This document shows positions 36,982 through 50,700 of a DNA stretch of 64,000 nucleotides, piece by piece. This DNA comes from Scatophagus argus (Eukaryota > Chordata > Actinopteri > Scatophagidae), in assembly GCF_020382885.2 (NCBI RefSeq), contig NC_058498.1, positions 19,931,001-19,995,000 on the forward strand. The letters are read 5' to 3'. Below the pieces are notes generated by a model. That model was given only the letters and a program-made list of their open reading frames with translations, was not told where the DNA came from and did not search any database. The position numbers and the translations under genes are program-made. Numbering within the stretch: position 1 is the first letter of the stretch; every line of letters starts with the position of its first letter.

Positions 36982-39445
36982 ATGCAGGACGGGGGTTGGA
37001 ATCAGCCACTCCCCATCTCTCTGCTGCTGAAGGACCCGGCAGAAGGCAGGACTTTGCAGGGTGACGGAGGTGTGTTTTCTGAGGCATCCTCTGATGGAGA
37101 ACTCTACCTAGACTCAGTCACAGAGCTGGATTCTGGAGATGGGGACTTTGCTGATCTTACTGCCTTCTTGAGTGCAGAAGAAATTAACCGTAGCCTGGAC
37201 TTGGCCCGGGAGGCCTTTGGTGACCAACCTGAATCCGAAGATCCAGGCCCCTCTGATCCTACATCCCAGGAGCAGGCTCTCCAACATGTCCCCTCTCTTC
37301 CTGTGCCCCCCGAGACTACTGAAAACCTCACCAGAAGCCCAAACCTGCAGCACCAGACCAAAACCCCCTGCCTAGATGACCATGCAGCAGTTGAAGCCTT
37401 TTCCAGCCATAATGCACCCCTCAGCAAACCCGTAAAGGTGCCCAGTGAGGCTCCATCCTCTGCTGAGAACATCATCCACCGCAAACCCATCCAGCCAGTT
37501 TATAAGCAGGATAAACCCAGGCTGGTTCATGAAGGTCTGGAGCTGAATGATCGGGCAGCTTCAGCCACAGAGTTCTGTAGCCGAGCTGCCACGTTCATCG
37601 AGGAGCTGTCATCCATCTTCAAAGGTTCTGCTCATTTGGAGCAGCAGGTGGAGGAGGACTCCTCCTCTCCTGATAGTGGCTATCTGTCTCCAAGGAGTCG
37701 ACGGCCAGTTCCTCAGGGCTCAGCCTCTGCTTCATCTCTGCCTCCCTGTCAGCAAGAGGAGACACTGTACAGCCAGCCAGCCATGAGTCAGCCTGGAGGC
37801 TCGATGGGAGCAGCAGCTTCTGCAAGCTACCAAAACTCTGGAGCTCCCGCCTCACATGGACCGCTTTCTCCTCCTTGCTTCCTCCAGAAGCTGAAGAGTC
37901 AGGAGGTGGCAGAAGGAAGCCCCATTCGTCTGGAGTGCAGAGTCAGAGGAAACCCCCTGCCGCTCGTAAGGTAAGGTTTGATCTTGGTTGGCAAAACTAT
38001 TAAACATATGTTCTGGAGCTTTTAGTTGTGTCACATGATCTTCCTCAGTAGGCAGTATTTGTCCTGTTGCAATTGAAAGTGTAAAATTACCACCAAAACT
38101 TTGCTTTCGCTGGAAGGTTTAAGGTTTGACCTGAAACATATGGCTTTATCAGGGGGGGTTGGATGTGACCGGTACCTACTAATTTCACAGAGAACATTTC
38201 TTAGTTTGTTCATCATAGACTTTTCAACAGACTTATCAAATTGATACCAAAATCTTTCTTTTTTCATAAACAGTTTAGGTAACATTAGTGAAAACCTTTG
38301 TGTTAATATTCAGAGTTCCAAGTTATTGAAAGAACAGTCCGAGACTGCACTGACCTGCAGTATATGACTAGACCTTTATATCACAGTGTCAGTGACGACC
38401 AGACCAAGGGTCAAAATTCAGCCTTGCTGACCTGGTCCCAGTATTTCAAAACCTTAAATCTTAGATCACAATTATCCAGACAGGATTAAATCTCAAAATT
38501 GGGTAAACCAGGAGATGTGATCCTGATCATACAAAATTTTTCACAAATCTTAGGGTGGAGATGAGGATAGTGTTGATGCTAAAAATCAGGATGATCCCAA
38601 TCCCACAGAAAGAGTGAATCCAGTGTGGGTTCAAGATGGATGTAGAGAACTGTAGGATAAATGGCACATTTTTAATCATTTTTTTCTTTCGTGCTTTTGT
38701 ATTAAAGTAACACAGACCAAAACAATACCCATTTTAAATTAAACAACTACCACGTGCAGCTATCCCTCCTGAGTCTTTATATAGTATGTCCCACTGAGCC
38801 ACCGTCACTCTACAGCTGTAGCAATTCCCACTTTTGCACTTTCAATATGTTTCAGAAATAAGCATCAAGAGAATCACACATCATGCTGCCAATACTCCAT
38901 CAGTTTGTCCAAATGCTGCAAATATGGATTCTCTAATCCTGATCTTGTGATATCTGGATCAAAATGAGATCTGAAAATTCTTTGAAAAACCTGAAAAACC
39001 TGTGAAAACCTGGCAAAGAAAGGGATTAGAAAATCTGGATAATTCTGATGTAAAAGTTTTGAAATACTGGGCAGACATTAGAGATAATGTGAGTGAGATG
39101 GGAGACTCCCAGGAGGTGAGAGTCACTCATGTGTTGACAAGCAGAGCACCTGCTTTCACATTTGGGGGGGGACTTCCACTCTCTGTAAGCACATTTGTCC
39201 ATTGGTACCTGTGCCAGTTAAAGCAGGGACGCTGGGTCTAATATGTGCCTGGACGGACTGTTTGAGAGCACAGAACCCCCTGCCCCTGGCTAAACTAAAA
39301 ATACACCCCTCTCTTGTTTCTAGATATGTTAACCTCACAGCTCAGTCAACATGCTTGTTGTTTACTATAGAGACATACCTGCACTAAATGCAGGTGGAAT
39401 CTGTCTGAATGTGATGGTTTCAGGGCTGGAAGCATATTCTTCCTG

Positions 39446-39478
<33 letters not shown>

Positions 39479-41747
39479 CCTCCTGGTAGTTTAGCTTTTC
39501 TGGAGGAATTTCACTGATCCTGCACCGAACTGTCCATATTCACTTTTAAACAATCAAACCCTAATAATCAGAATTGAATCATATCATTTATGCCATGAAA
39601 GGCTGCACTATTATATAAAATTGGACAGTTTGATTGTTTTGTGCATCAGTTTATGTGCATTTCATCACTTGACCCTGACATGTTGAGTATCTATTGAGAC
39701 CTTCTTTTACCAGTATAGTTAAAGAGAGGCAATGTGTTTTTAGGTGTTTGGATAATCAGAAGATATGAAGTGTGTGGCCCAGGACATGTACCTCCCCAGT
39801 AGGCCATGAGGGGCCTCTTCTGTGGCTGTATAAATAGTCTTGAGGCCAACAGGAGCCAGGCACAGGAATGCAGGCAATTTAATGACTAGGCATTTTCTGT
39901 CACCAGGCATCATGTCTCCCCACACCTTCTTGGGGAAGATGAAGGTAGTGTGCAGCATGTTTAACCACTAGGAAACAGGAGAGCGCAGACACTGTGACCA
40001 CACTGACATTACATAACGGAGAAAATGAATGGGAAGCTGAGAGTAAAAGTTAAAATAGTTAAGCCTTTTCCACCCATAATGTCATAATCTGTATAGTGCA
40101 TAGGTCCCCCTAAAATGTTATGAGCTTCGTGCTACTAAAAGTGAATTCAGCTGTTGTTACAGAATGAAATGTAAGGATTTCTTAACCGAGTGCAGATTTG
40201 TGCAGCGATTTTTGTTGTTTGATGGATTGTGTGTTCACTCTTCCATTGACATGCGCTCAGTGTTGTCTGTGGGCTGTTTAAAAAGTGCTGTCACTTCCTG
40301 TGATGGCCACCCGTTGTGGACACTAGATGGCAGCATGTGATTCAAAACAATAAGGAAAGCAGTTTCTTCTGTCAGTGTATAACATATCCACACTGTTACA
40401 TTTCAAGAAGTATAGTAGCTAAAAGGGTTTATGGCCTGTATCTCTGCTCAGATCTCATATTGAATGGTGAACCTAAAGCTTTCTCTGCTGCTTATGACAC
40501 TACCCTGTTTTTGTTTCATGCTCATATGTCAGAATTTCTTACCTGCAGAAGTTCTTGATGTGCATGTGTGTGTGTGTTTAGGTGGTTATATAGTAATTTT
40601 CATAGGCATTTTGTGTTTCATTGGGAAGTTAACAGCTTCAGTTCACCCTTTTTTCTGCAGAAGTTGGCATTCTGTTATTAGTATGTGTGTGTATAAGCAT
40701 GATGTGAGATGTTGCTTTCTTTTTTTAGAATAATATGTTACAAAGGCTTAATTCAAATTCCTTACTTTATATCCGATGGGCAGCACCTTTGATGGAGCTG
40801 CCAGTCTGAACAGGTGACACTACTGGTTTTCTCGGCTTAATGTGTTTGTGCTGAGCTCATGCCAGCATTTTGCACGGCCAGTGAAAGAGACATTCCTGGT
40901 GGTTGGGTGCTGGGTGCGGTCTTCTGTGGCCAACCACAATTTGTCTCGGCCAGAGAACCTTATGGTGCTGAGTGCCTGGTATTCTTCAGTGTGTCTTCAT
41001 GCTCCTCACTCACAGTGTTTTATGCAGTGCTCTGTTTATAATGATGCATCTCTGGTATTGGGATGCGTGTGTGTTATATCTTTGTGGGAACCACTTTGTG
41101 CATTTTTTCAGTCTGAGGTCATTTTGGCGTTTGCTTCTTCAAGGGGCTAGTTTTGAATCAAAATTAACTGTTGGCATGAGAGAACAGAGAATGTATGCAG
41201 TCAGTGTAAAACCCTTGTGTGTATGTTTGTGTGGTTAAAGAGAGCATTTCTAAACAAAATTGATGGTGTGAGGTCTGGTTGTGCGGCACACCAAACATGC
41301 TGCGGGTGCCTGATGACTGATTTCTCACTATTTCGGTGCACTGCAAAGCAGACGGGGAAAATCCATTTCGGATTGTGGCATGCTCTGCGTGCTCTTTTAA
41401 GCCTTTTGTCTGATGCTCTTCCATGTCATTACCCTAACTGCATGCTGTGAAACAAGGCTTTTGAAGACTTGAGTTGGAGTTGAATGAGTAGAGATGGGCA
41501 GTTACAGTATAGAGAGCAGCCCAGTGCACACAACCACAGGGTTGGAAGCTTGGAAGATGAGATGATGACTTCTGCTATGAAATCTACACGACGGTGGCTC
41601 CAACATCAGGAGGAGCCGACATTCCATAGGCTGAGGATGGAATTTGTTGTCAGATGTCCAGTATGATGCTGCCTTCAGACATGGTACCCTGTTTGAGATA
41701 ATATTGACCAACAGCATCGTGGATGCCAGCAGGAACACAGACAAAAA

Positions 41748-41784
<37 letters not shown>

Positions 41785-44700
41785 TGTAATCCAAGTTTTT
41801 ATTTTACAAAGTGTCTATGTTTTTATACGTCCCAAATTGTCCTTTTGCGTTTTCCTGGTCCAAAAAAAAATCTAACAGACAAGGTTCAGTCCTGGAAACC
41901 AAACCACTTGAACAAATTGTGGAATAATTCATCCCACCACAGCCAGAAGGGCCAAATCTGAGGCTTCAGGAAATACCCTGTGTCATGTCCTGTTATTGAC
42001 TTGCTTTTAAAAATTTCCCCATACTTTGTATTCTAGTTCTGTATCTTTTTTTATATTTGGTCGATGAACATGCGAGGGCAATACAGTATTGCCTTTGAAG
42101 TCCTTGCTATTTGTTACTTGTAGTTATCCACTTTGGGTATCAGTGAAATGTCTTTTCTGCTACCAAAATCATTTAACTAATTTTGTTTTTTTACACTTTG
42201 ATGAGAAAACAAGAGCCATGAATTCAACATGCAATCAGTAAAGTCAATAAATCAATACAGGCATGCAAACCATGCATGGTTGCTGTCATTAAATGAGTTT
42301 AGCTGGTTTGATGAAGTGAAATAATGCTTGCGGCTCTCTCTCCCTGGGTTATGTGTACGTGCATCTTATACCTCAGACCTTATATCACTTACTATCTTAA
42401 ACCTTATGATCACAGTTCCAATATTTTCTTACAGATGCTTCCCCTGTTTTAACAATGACAACACGTATCAAGAGCCATGAAAGTGGCAGAGAATCCAATA
42501 AGTAATCTGCGCTTGCGTTTTCTGGTTCTGCCACATTATTTTATGCTTGTAGATGTTTTTTGGTCAATGTAAAACGGATGTAAAACATTTAAATTGAACC
42601 TATTTGAATGGTGAGAAGCATAAAATGATGAGAATGTCAGTGAGGCATACGATATTTTTAGTTAGAAGCAAGACATGAAAAATAATTCAAATTATGTCTT
42701 ATGGCTTTGGTTTCTCGAGAGGCAACAGTGTTGGGTTCACCATCTGTGTGATGACACAGATGCAAGTTTGGCCTATAGTGCCAGTTGTTGCAGTAGTGCA
42801 GCAAACAGTTACAGTAGCCCTTCCTCCTACATTGTGTGAAACAGACTGGGTATGAGGTCATAGCAGGTGACCCACTGCTGACTCATGACGTAGCCTGACT
42901 GTAATGCTGACTGTTTGGCCTGTTTCAGGAAGGCCATAATTTTAAATTCTCCCTCATGGGCTCATTTGATCTCTGCAGGAGGAGGGGAAAGGAAAAAGCC
43001 TTGGTATTTTTATACCTGCTTTTTCAGAAATTTTGCAAGCATGATGTCATTTCATATTTAAGCTCCAAATAATGAGCAAGCCTGGACTGACTGCAGGAGG
43101 TGCACTCATACTTAAAATTAATACTGTATGGGGACTATTTGACAGAAGCTTAACATTCCTGAAACGTGAAAACATTTAAGAGGGTGTAACTTTAACTACG
43201 GATACTGTATGGAGATTTCACAAGTTGCTGTGAGGTAGTCAGTTTGACGTATTGTTCAGTTCGCACCAGGCTGATAACTGAACTATGTCCACGACTGTGT
43301 GATATACGTGTACAAAGCTGAGACTATACACCAGTCACTGTCACATGTGGCCTACTGCAGATTATACACAGGAACATAATATCGAGATATCAGCAGTAGA
43401 ACATCCAGATGGACATACGTCAGTGCTATTCCTCGGCAGTATGTTAATGTCAGTCGTGATGAATGGAGCTGTCCTGTCTAAGCCCCAGCGGTGGCCTCTG
43501 GCCCTTTGCTAGCCTGGTGACAGAGTGTGAAGTTTCACCCAACAAGGTGAAACTTTTCCAGCACCTCCTCTTGCCCTGGAGTCTAGAAGTTTCAAGTTCA
43601 TTTCATTTATATAGCACTTTGAAAAAGCAAACAGGTTTTGCACGCAAAGACAGACATATGTAGATATATACATGCATAAAGACATAGATTTGTATAACAG
43701 AAGGCTTCTGATCCACTCACCTTTCACTAATCCACTTATCTTATGACTCTGTACTTTTCTGCACGCCACTGATATGTTACATTTTTATGTTTCATACATA
43801 TTGGCTGCATTGAAACTTTACATTTCTTTACATTTTTTTAAAATTTTATTTTATGCTGTTGAGTGGTTAATGTCTGGTTAGATTTATGCACAAGAAACAC
43901 TTTGTTAGCGTTTGGAAAAGATCATGGTTTAGAATAAAATAGGGTTTGTCGCTGTAAACACAGCTGGAAAAGTCCTGATGTCTCTTTAAAACATATCCAC
44001 TTCTGTCTCCACAAATGTGCCTGGAAAGTTGAAAATATCCACCTTTGTTGGCTGTTAAAATCATGACTTCTTGTTAAAAAACAAATACACTTATGTCTCA
44101 ATGTGTTGTTAGACTGATCCTTTCATGTCAACCAAAATATGGCTGGAAGAGTCATGAGGTGTGTTTAAAATGTCCAGGTGTCAGCAGGTCTCCAACATTG
44201 GTCTGCTGCTCAGCTCCTGTCTCACCTAGGTGTTACACCACCACCATACTCCACCATGCTAAGAACTAATGTGAAGTACGCTATATAGACAAAAGTATTC
44301 AGACATACCTCTTTATTATTGAATTCACATGTGGTACAGGGCTATTGTTCCTGGGCTGGGCCAGGCCCCTTACTTCCAGTTAAGGAAAATTTTAATACTG
44401 CAGCATACCAAGACATTTTGGACAGTGCTACACCTCCAATCCGGCAGCAACAGCCTGGGAAAAGACCCCCTGCACCCCAGCACAGTTGCACCCCAGCGCA
44501 CAAAGTAAGGTCTGCAAAGACATGGCCAGATGAGTCCGATGTGGAAGAACCCGACTGGCCAGCACAAAGATCAGACCTCAACCCCATCAAACACCCGTGG
44601 GACAAACCAGAACGGAGATCACGAGCCAGGCCTTTTGGTCCAAAAGCAGCGTCTGACTCACAAATGCTCCACTACATAAATGGGCAACCCCCCCGAAACA

Positions 44701-47700
44701 CTCCGAAATCCCTCAGAAAGGCTTCCCAAAAGAGCAGAAGTTGCCACAGCTGCAAAGGGGGAGACCAACTCCACAGCAAAGTCCCAGTTGATGTAATGGT
44801 CATGTGTCCCAATGCTTTTGTCTATATAATATATTCCACTTCAAAAATGTCAATATAATACATAATGAAATGTATAAATGTAATATATTTGTGGTGTGCA
44901 GAAATGTACAATGCCATCATTTATTTTGATGAGTGGATTGAATCTAAGCTACTCTGATGACTGGGATGTATAAATTACAATGTGTGGGTTCTTTCATTTT
45001 CATAGTCATGTTGACTACCAACATGGGGCCACATTGGGTTCAAATTAAAGGTTAGATTATTTTCAAGGGCAGAGCATTTGACATTTCCAGCTGTTAATCA
45101 AAAGAATAAACCTCTCTTAATGTTAACTCTGTGTCTGGATCTCTCACTCACAGCCAAAAGGATTCTGGGCTCACTGACAGCATCATGTTGAAATCACATT
45201 TAGAGCTTAGTGGGTGAGTGTTGTACACCATGAAAAGAATTTGTAATTGTTGTGTCTCAAAAATGTATAACAATGTTATTTGGATTGAGTGAAAGAAGGA
45301 ATATTTCCATTCTGCCTGAAGTTTACTGAGATAGGGTCAGTAAATTACTACTAAACAATAAGTTAGTGGTAATTTACTGACCCTATTTTGTTAAATAAGA
45401 AAGGGAGTAGCATAAGAGTAGGGGGAAATGAGATTTGTCTGCCATTATATAAGTGGATCAGTGACAGTTGAAGAAGTGCAATACCAGATTTAATATGAAG
45501 CATGTCTGTTGCGGACAAAGGCAGCAGTCATGCACGGCAGGAGGACGGTAATCTAAGACAAGTTCAACAGGAGGATGGCCAGAGGACACTCCATAAATCT
45601 TCACTCTGCACTAAAGCCTCTCCTCCACACTGAGTGTCAGCAGGCCTGTTTGACCTCATCGGCAAACACGCTCAGGCTTAGTATCACCATTTACCAGCTC
45701 CAGCAGGCCTTACATGGTCAGTGACACATAAATGCTGAAACTACATTCAGTCGGCTCAAATTACTTTTGGGCCTCACGGAGAATGTGGTTCCAAAATTTG
45801 GCTATTTCAAATACAGGGCACAGGTACACATTAAGAGTGAGCAGGGCATCAGAGATCTGTCAGTGGTGTTGTTGATAGCAGTAAGGACTCCGCTGAGACA
45901 CTCCTCTGAGTCCTGTCTGTCTCTGTTCCGCACTCAGCGTTTGTAGTTTTGAGTCATCCGGGCCTCGAGGTCTGTTCCACAGCTGGGCTGTGAACAGTAA
46001 GCACCCGGGCTACATTCCTCTGTTCACCTGTTAAATGACTCTCTGCTATTCATCACGCTTGATAAGGCATGGCCATTAGACTCAGCTTACAGTAATCTGC
46101 CTTTTGATGAGATATTTTAGGCTGTTATTTTTCCTGGACGTTGGATTCCTGCGTGGCTGCCAAAGTGCTGCGTTTGATGTTGAGCCCGATTCAATTATGT
46201 ATCTTTGACGATACTGAAGTGGTGGAATTTAGTGTATGCTGCTCTGTGTGTTTGGGTGTCTGGAGTGCTCTGTATAGAAATGGTGGCTGATCCTCTCTGT
46301 GCTTAATAACTGAAAAATGTGTGTACATGTGTTGTACACTTGGCTGTGTGTTGTGTGCAAAATCAGAGTCTGTGCGCGGATACTTGTTTTACAAGGAGAC
46401 GAGAGGTCAGATGGGACTCATAAAGACAAGCTCGAGTCCTCCTTCCCATGTACATGTGGCAGGATAACAGCTGTGTGAATGTTAAACTGTCTCACAAAGA
46501 AACTCAGGAGATGCATCTTTGTTCATCGGTCTCTAAATGTTTGTCTTTTGCATTTCACTCGACTAAAACGTCCCTGCCTTTTCCACAATTTCAGTTTAGT
46601 GCTGGCCCTTCTGATATCAAGTGGAGAGACAGTTGGAGTGGGGGGTCTACAGGATTTCGTTTCTTGTGGGGGGAAAAGGGGAGAAAGAGAGGAAGATGCG
46701 CCATGTCTGGCTCATGTGTGTCTGATCAGAGCTCAGATCTAAGTCCATAAATTCAGAGTGTGGAGGAGAGGTCTCAGAGTTCAATCCCTAACTACAGCAA
46801 CTTCAGCCTGTTGCCTCTATTGCCATTTATCTCCTCCAGTATTTTGCTGGCAGTAGATTAACAGTAATTTCTTGTCTCTTTCAGCAGAATTACAGGGTGC
46901 ACTGAGTTCAGCACTGACTTTGTGCATCCAGTCAGTTAGTCAGTCATCCAGTCATTATCTTATCAGTATGTTGCTCACTATCTATGATTTGCCTTTCGAA
47001 CTGAAAATGTTCAAGGATACCGATGTTGCGGTGCGCTGCTCTCCCACACACCAGGAAAGGTGGTCTGTGTGTCGCTGAAGCAGATATTTTTGTATGCTTG
47101 TGTGTTTGCATGTTTGTGGCAAGTTCGTGGGTGGCTGGTGGAAGGGGGGGGGTCGTGCACATTTTGTTTTGTTTTTTCTGGACTTACAGATGTTTAAAAG
47201 TGTGCTGCTTCCTCTGTGTAAAACTTCTCAAGACGGAGGTTGCACCTGACCTGTGCAATTAATAGGATGTCAGTTAATATTGTTATAACAATAGTAGATA
47301 GCTAACCTTTGAGGGATATAGCTTTACAGTGGGTGACTCACAGTAACCATACATGTGGCCGCAGATTGGCTCTGTGTGGTTTAACCATTGCATTAACTCC
47401 ATCTAATTGTTGTTCCCAGAAAGTTATGATACATACCTAAAATTAGCGCTGACACAGACTGTTTTGTGGTTTGTCTCCAGCTATAATTACTCAGTGGCAG
47501 GAAGATCGATGATTGTGGTGAAGGGGCAGATGTTTTTTTTTTTAAATTGATGGAATTTAAAGAACAACATATGATGTAAACATCCGCTTTTCTTTTAGGT
47601 GTAAGCTCATATGTAGAAACCCCCTGCAGTCTGGACGTTTGAGGAAAGAATTTTGGTTTAATTGGGCCTCCTCTATAAGATGAATTCCTCCATCCCACAG

Positions 47701-50700
47701 CATCCAGAATTATACTCATTCATACCCACAGGGAGTATTACAAATACTGCACTCCACCTCCTATTAGTTTTAGTATAGAGGCTTCATTTTGCTGTTTAGA
47801 TATGTGTCCTCATTTATTTTATATGGCTGATATGTTTAATGTTGGACTCTTCTGGATGTTGCATTTGTTGTTTTTTATGCTGGATTTATTTGACATTTGG
47901 GAGAATATATTGTCCTTGCAGTATGACATCATGAGAGGACATGTCTGTCTCTGTTTTTGTTAGTGTCATACGGTCTCCTTGGAGCAAAAACAGAAGTTGC
48001 CCTGACAACATGCCCCCATTTTTTTGTGATGTCAACTGACCCTTGAAAGATCCTCTTGAGCAGCGAAATAGCCTGCAGGCGTGGGTGTCTGACTGAATTC
48101 AATACACATGAGTGTTTGGTTGTTTGTGTTGTGACTGAGAAATGGTTTTGTGTTAGCAAGTGTATATATATGTGTGTGTGTGTGTGTGTGAATGCTGTCC
48201 TGAGTCTATGTGCACCTGTGTGTGTTCATATGATAATAAACCCAGCATGTTGCTCTGGGGGAGGATTCACTTTATCCTTGTTGACTCATATTTTGGAAGG
48301 CTGCTTTCATCTGCACATTTCTGTCTTTCAGACAAAGCAGTTGCTCTGAGAAGGCCGCTGTCACTCATTCTGTAATTAAGGGGGACATACACACACTGTT
48401 AATGCCCTTCCTCTTATAAACCCATGTTTTATTGTCACTTGGGGAAGTTCGGTGCTTTTCATGTTGTTATAGCTACAAATGAGGCCTTTTTTTTCCCCTC
48501 ATACCAGAAGAGTTTCAATAAAAGAACTGCATGATTACAGCATCTGCCACTGGGACAGGACATTGTTAGGTGTGTGTTCTTCTCATCTTAGATTTTTAAG
48601 TTGCACAACCTCACACAGAGTGCAGACCTAGTAACAAGCACCACAAATAATCCCATCTGCTTCATCCCAGGGGTAGTTCTCTAAGGCTCTTCACTGGCAG
48701 CAACCAAAATATCGCTGGCTATGGCATGTGTTATAGCCTGAATGGAGCCCCTACAGAAAGAGACTCACACCGCACCCTTTCATTCTGCTGTGGACTGTGC
48801 ATCAGACATCAACCCTCTGGCTCTAAACAAACCACAAATACCAGATTTGTATTTGCTGACCTATGTGAATTCAGAGTTTGGAGTGTTTGGGATTATTACA
48901 CGGTCAATATGTGAGTATGTGTGTGTGTACAAACTTTGACCAGTCTCAGTAGCCACAGCCATTTGTCTTGTACTTGCCAGGTGCTGCCAAGTCAAAGTGG
49001 TCTATTTCGATCCCGACTTATCCATGCTATTTTTGTTCAGGCCTAACTGGGCTTTTTAAGTGCCCCCCTTAGTTCTGGCATGTGGGATTTATTAAGTAAG
49101 GGTCTGTATATTTAGTGCCTTCTCATTTTGTGCCACACTGTAGTACATACTGTACCACTGTCATCTTTTATTTTGTGCTGATTCCCCTTGCTGCAGTGAC
49201 AGATCAGAGCCCCATAGGGTCGTTTGGCTGCATCCCAGTGTCCACTGTGGTGTTTTTGTCAGAAAACAATTTGGGAGACAGATCCCACAAAGAAATCCTT
49301 GAATCAGCTTGTTTAAATGTTTGTAGCCCACAAACTGTTTCGCATTAGAGGATGTTTACCTGTTCCCAGCTATGACAGGCTTAGAGTTGCAGTGAGGTTG
49401 ACTAGCTTGGACAGGATTTGTCCTTGTTGTGAGGAGAAGGAGAAGAGAAGAACATGGAGACAATTCACACAACCACTGGAATTGTATGAATGCACTGAGT
49501 GTGGGAAGCAGTGAAACAGTTTTTTGCCTTTTAAATGAGTCTTAAATGTGTTTTTTCTGCCCTTCTGTCTTGTGTGGAATTTGGCAGTTCAGGGCTGCGA
49601 GGGAGGGAGCAGCCCTCCGCTCAGTCCGAGCCTTGTGTATATGTCTCACTGCGTGACTCAGAGTGGCAGTCCTGGTGTGAGAGTGTCAGTGGCTCAGTGT
49701 GTGTCATGCTGTCAGGAGGAGAAGCTCTGTGTGCAACCTAAGATCAAGGAAGTCACCAGTGGCTTTTATCTTAACTGACTGGGAGCAGCACAACAGCTCA
49801 GGTAAGTTACAGAACAACCACCTGACATGGCGATGTGATTGGCTGGTGTACTCAGGTGAAAGTAAAGCTCCATTTCACTTGATCTTCACAGTCTAGCCAT
49901 ACATTTGTTGTTATAAGGGAGATTAGCGGACTGAGGGCACACTCACCCTCAATGAGAGCACAGTCATGTGGTCGACATCTCATTGAACCCGGCTGAACTT
50001 TTATATTTTTACTTGTGATGTGATGCATTTTTCTCTGACGGCCTTTGTGTAAGCTCTGTTGGAATGAATGAATAGTTTTGTTGTTTTTTTGTAAACAAAA
50101 AGGAAAAAAAAAATTCTATTTGACTTCCATCTCTTAATTCTACTGATTTTTTTCAGCCTTTACAAAAGTGGACGAAATTAAATTGGTTGTGAATGTGTGT
50201 GTGTTCCCATGAGTGCCGAGGTTTGTGCCTTTGTAGCTCAGCTGCTGCATATGTCTGTCACTATTTCTGCTGAGTGTCTCTCTATCTCACTCTCACACAC
50301 ACCCATACACACTTCACATTAGTTCAACAATTCATTGCTGCAGTGACAAATAAATGAAGTCATAGTCTGTTGATTCAAACTGTAACTAAACATATAACAC
50401 TTAATATAGTTCCAAGAGAATTCCTTGTAATCCTAGCATGAATTTCCCTTTTTACATCAGTATCTGTGATGATTCACTTTGCACCATTTGCCTTCTTGAC
50501 ACACTGGAGGTCTCTGCTCTCCTGTGATGCATCAGTGGACGATATCTGTTGATGAACAACTTTAAGGAGCCTTAGCCAATGTAGGCCACCCTCCCTTTTG
50601 GTTAAAATTCCTTGGAAAGAAGTACCCATGCTGGCTTCCGGTCAGAGCTTCAACTGCCATCTGCAGCTGTCTGCCGTCCAGAATATTCCAGTGAACTCTG

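Noticed and set aside
49317..49514. Cys-rich small open frame resembling a zinc-binding peptide
   Set aside because: It is isolated in the palld intron, without flanking exon signals or recognisable domain spacing. Chance is the simpler reading.
49588..49803. Possible alternative palld exon ending at a CAG|GTAAGT donor near 49.8 kb
   Set aside because: The donor is good, but the upstream frame contains stops relative to the flanking exon phases and resembles no palladin isoform.
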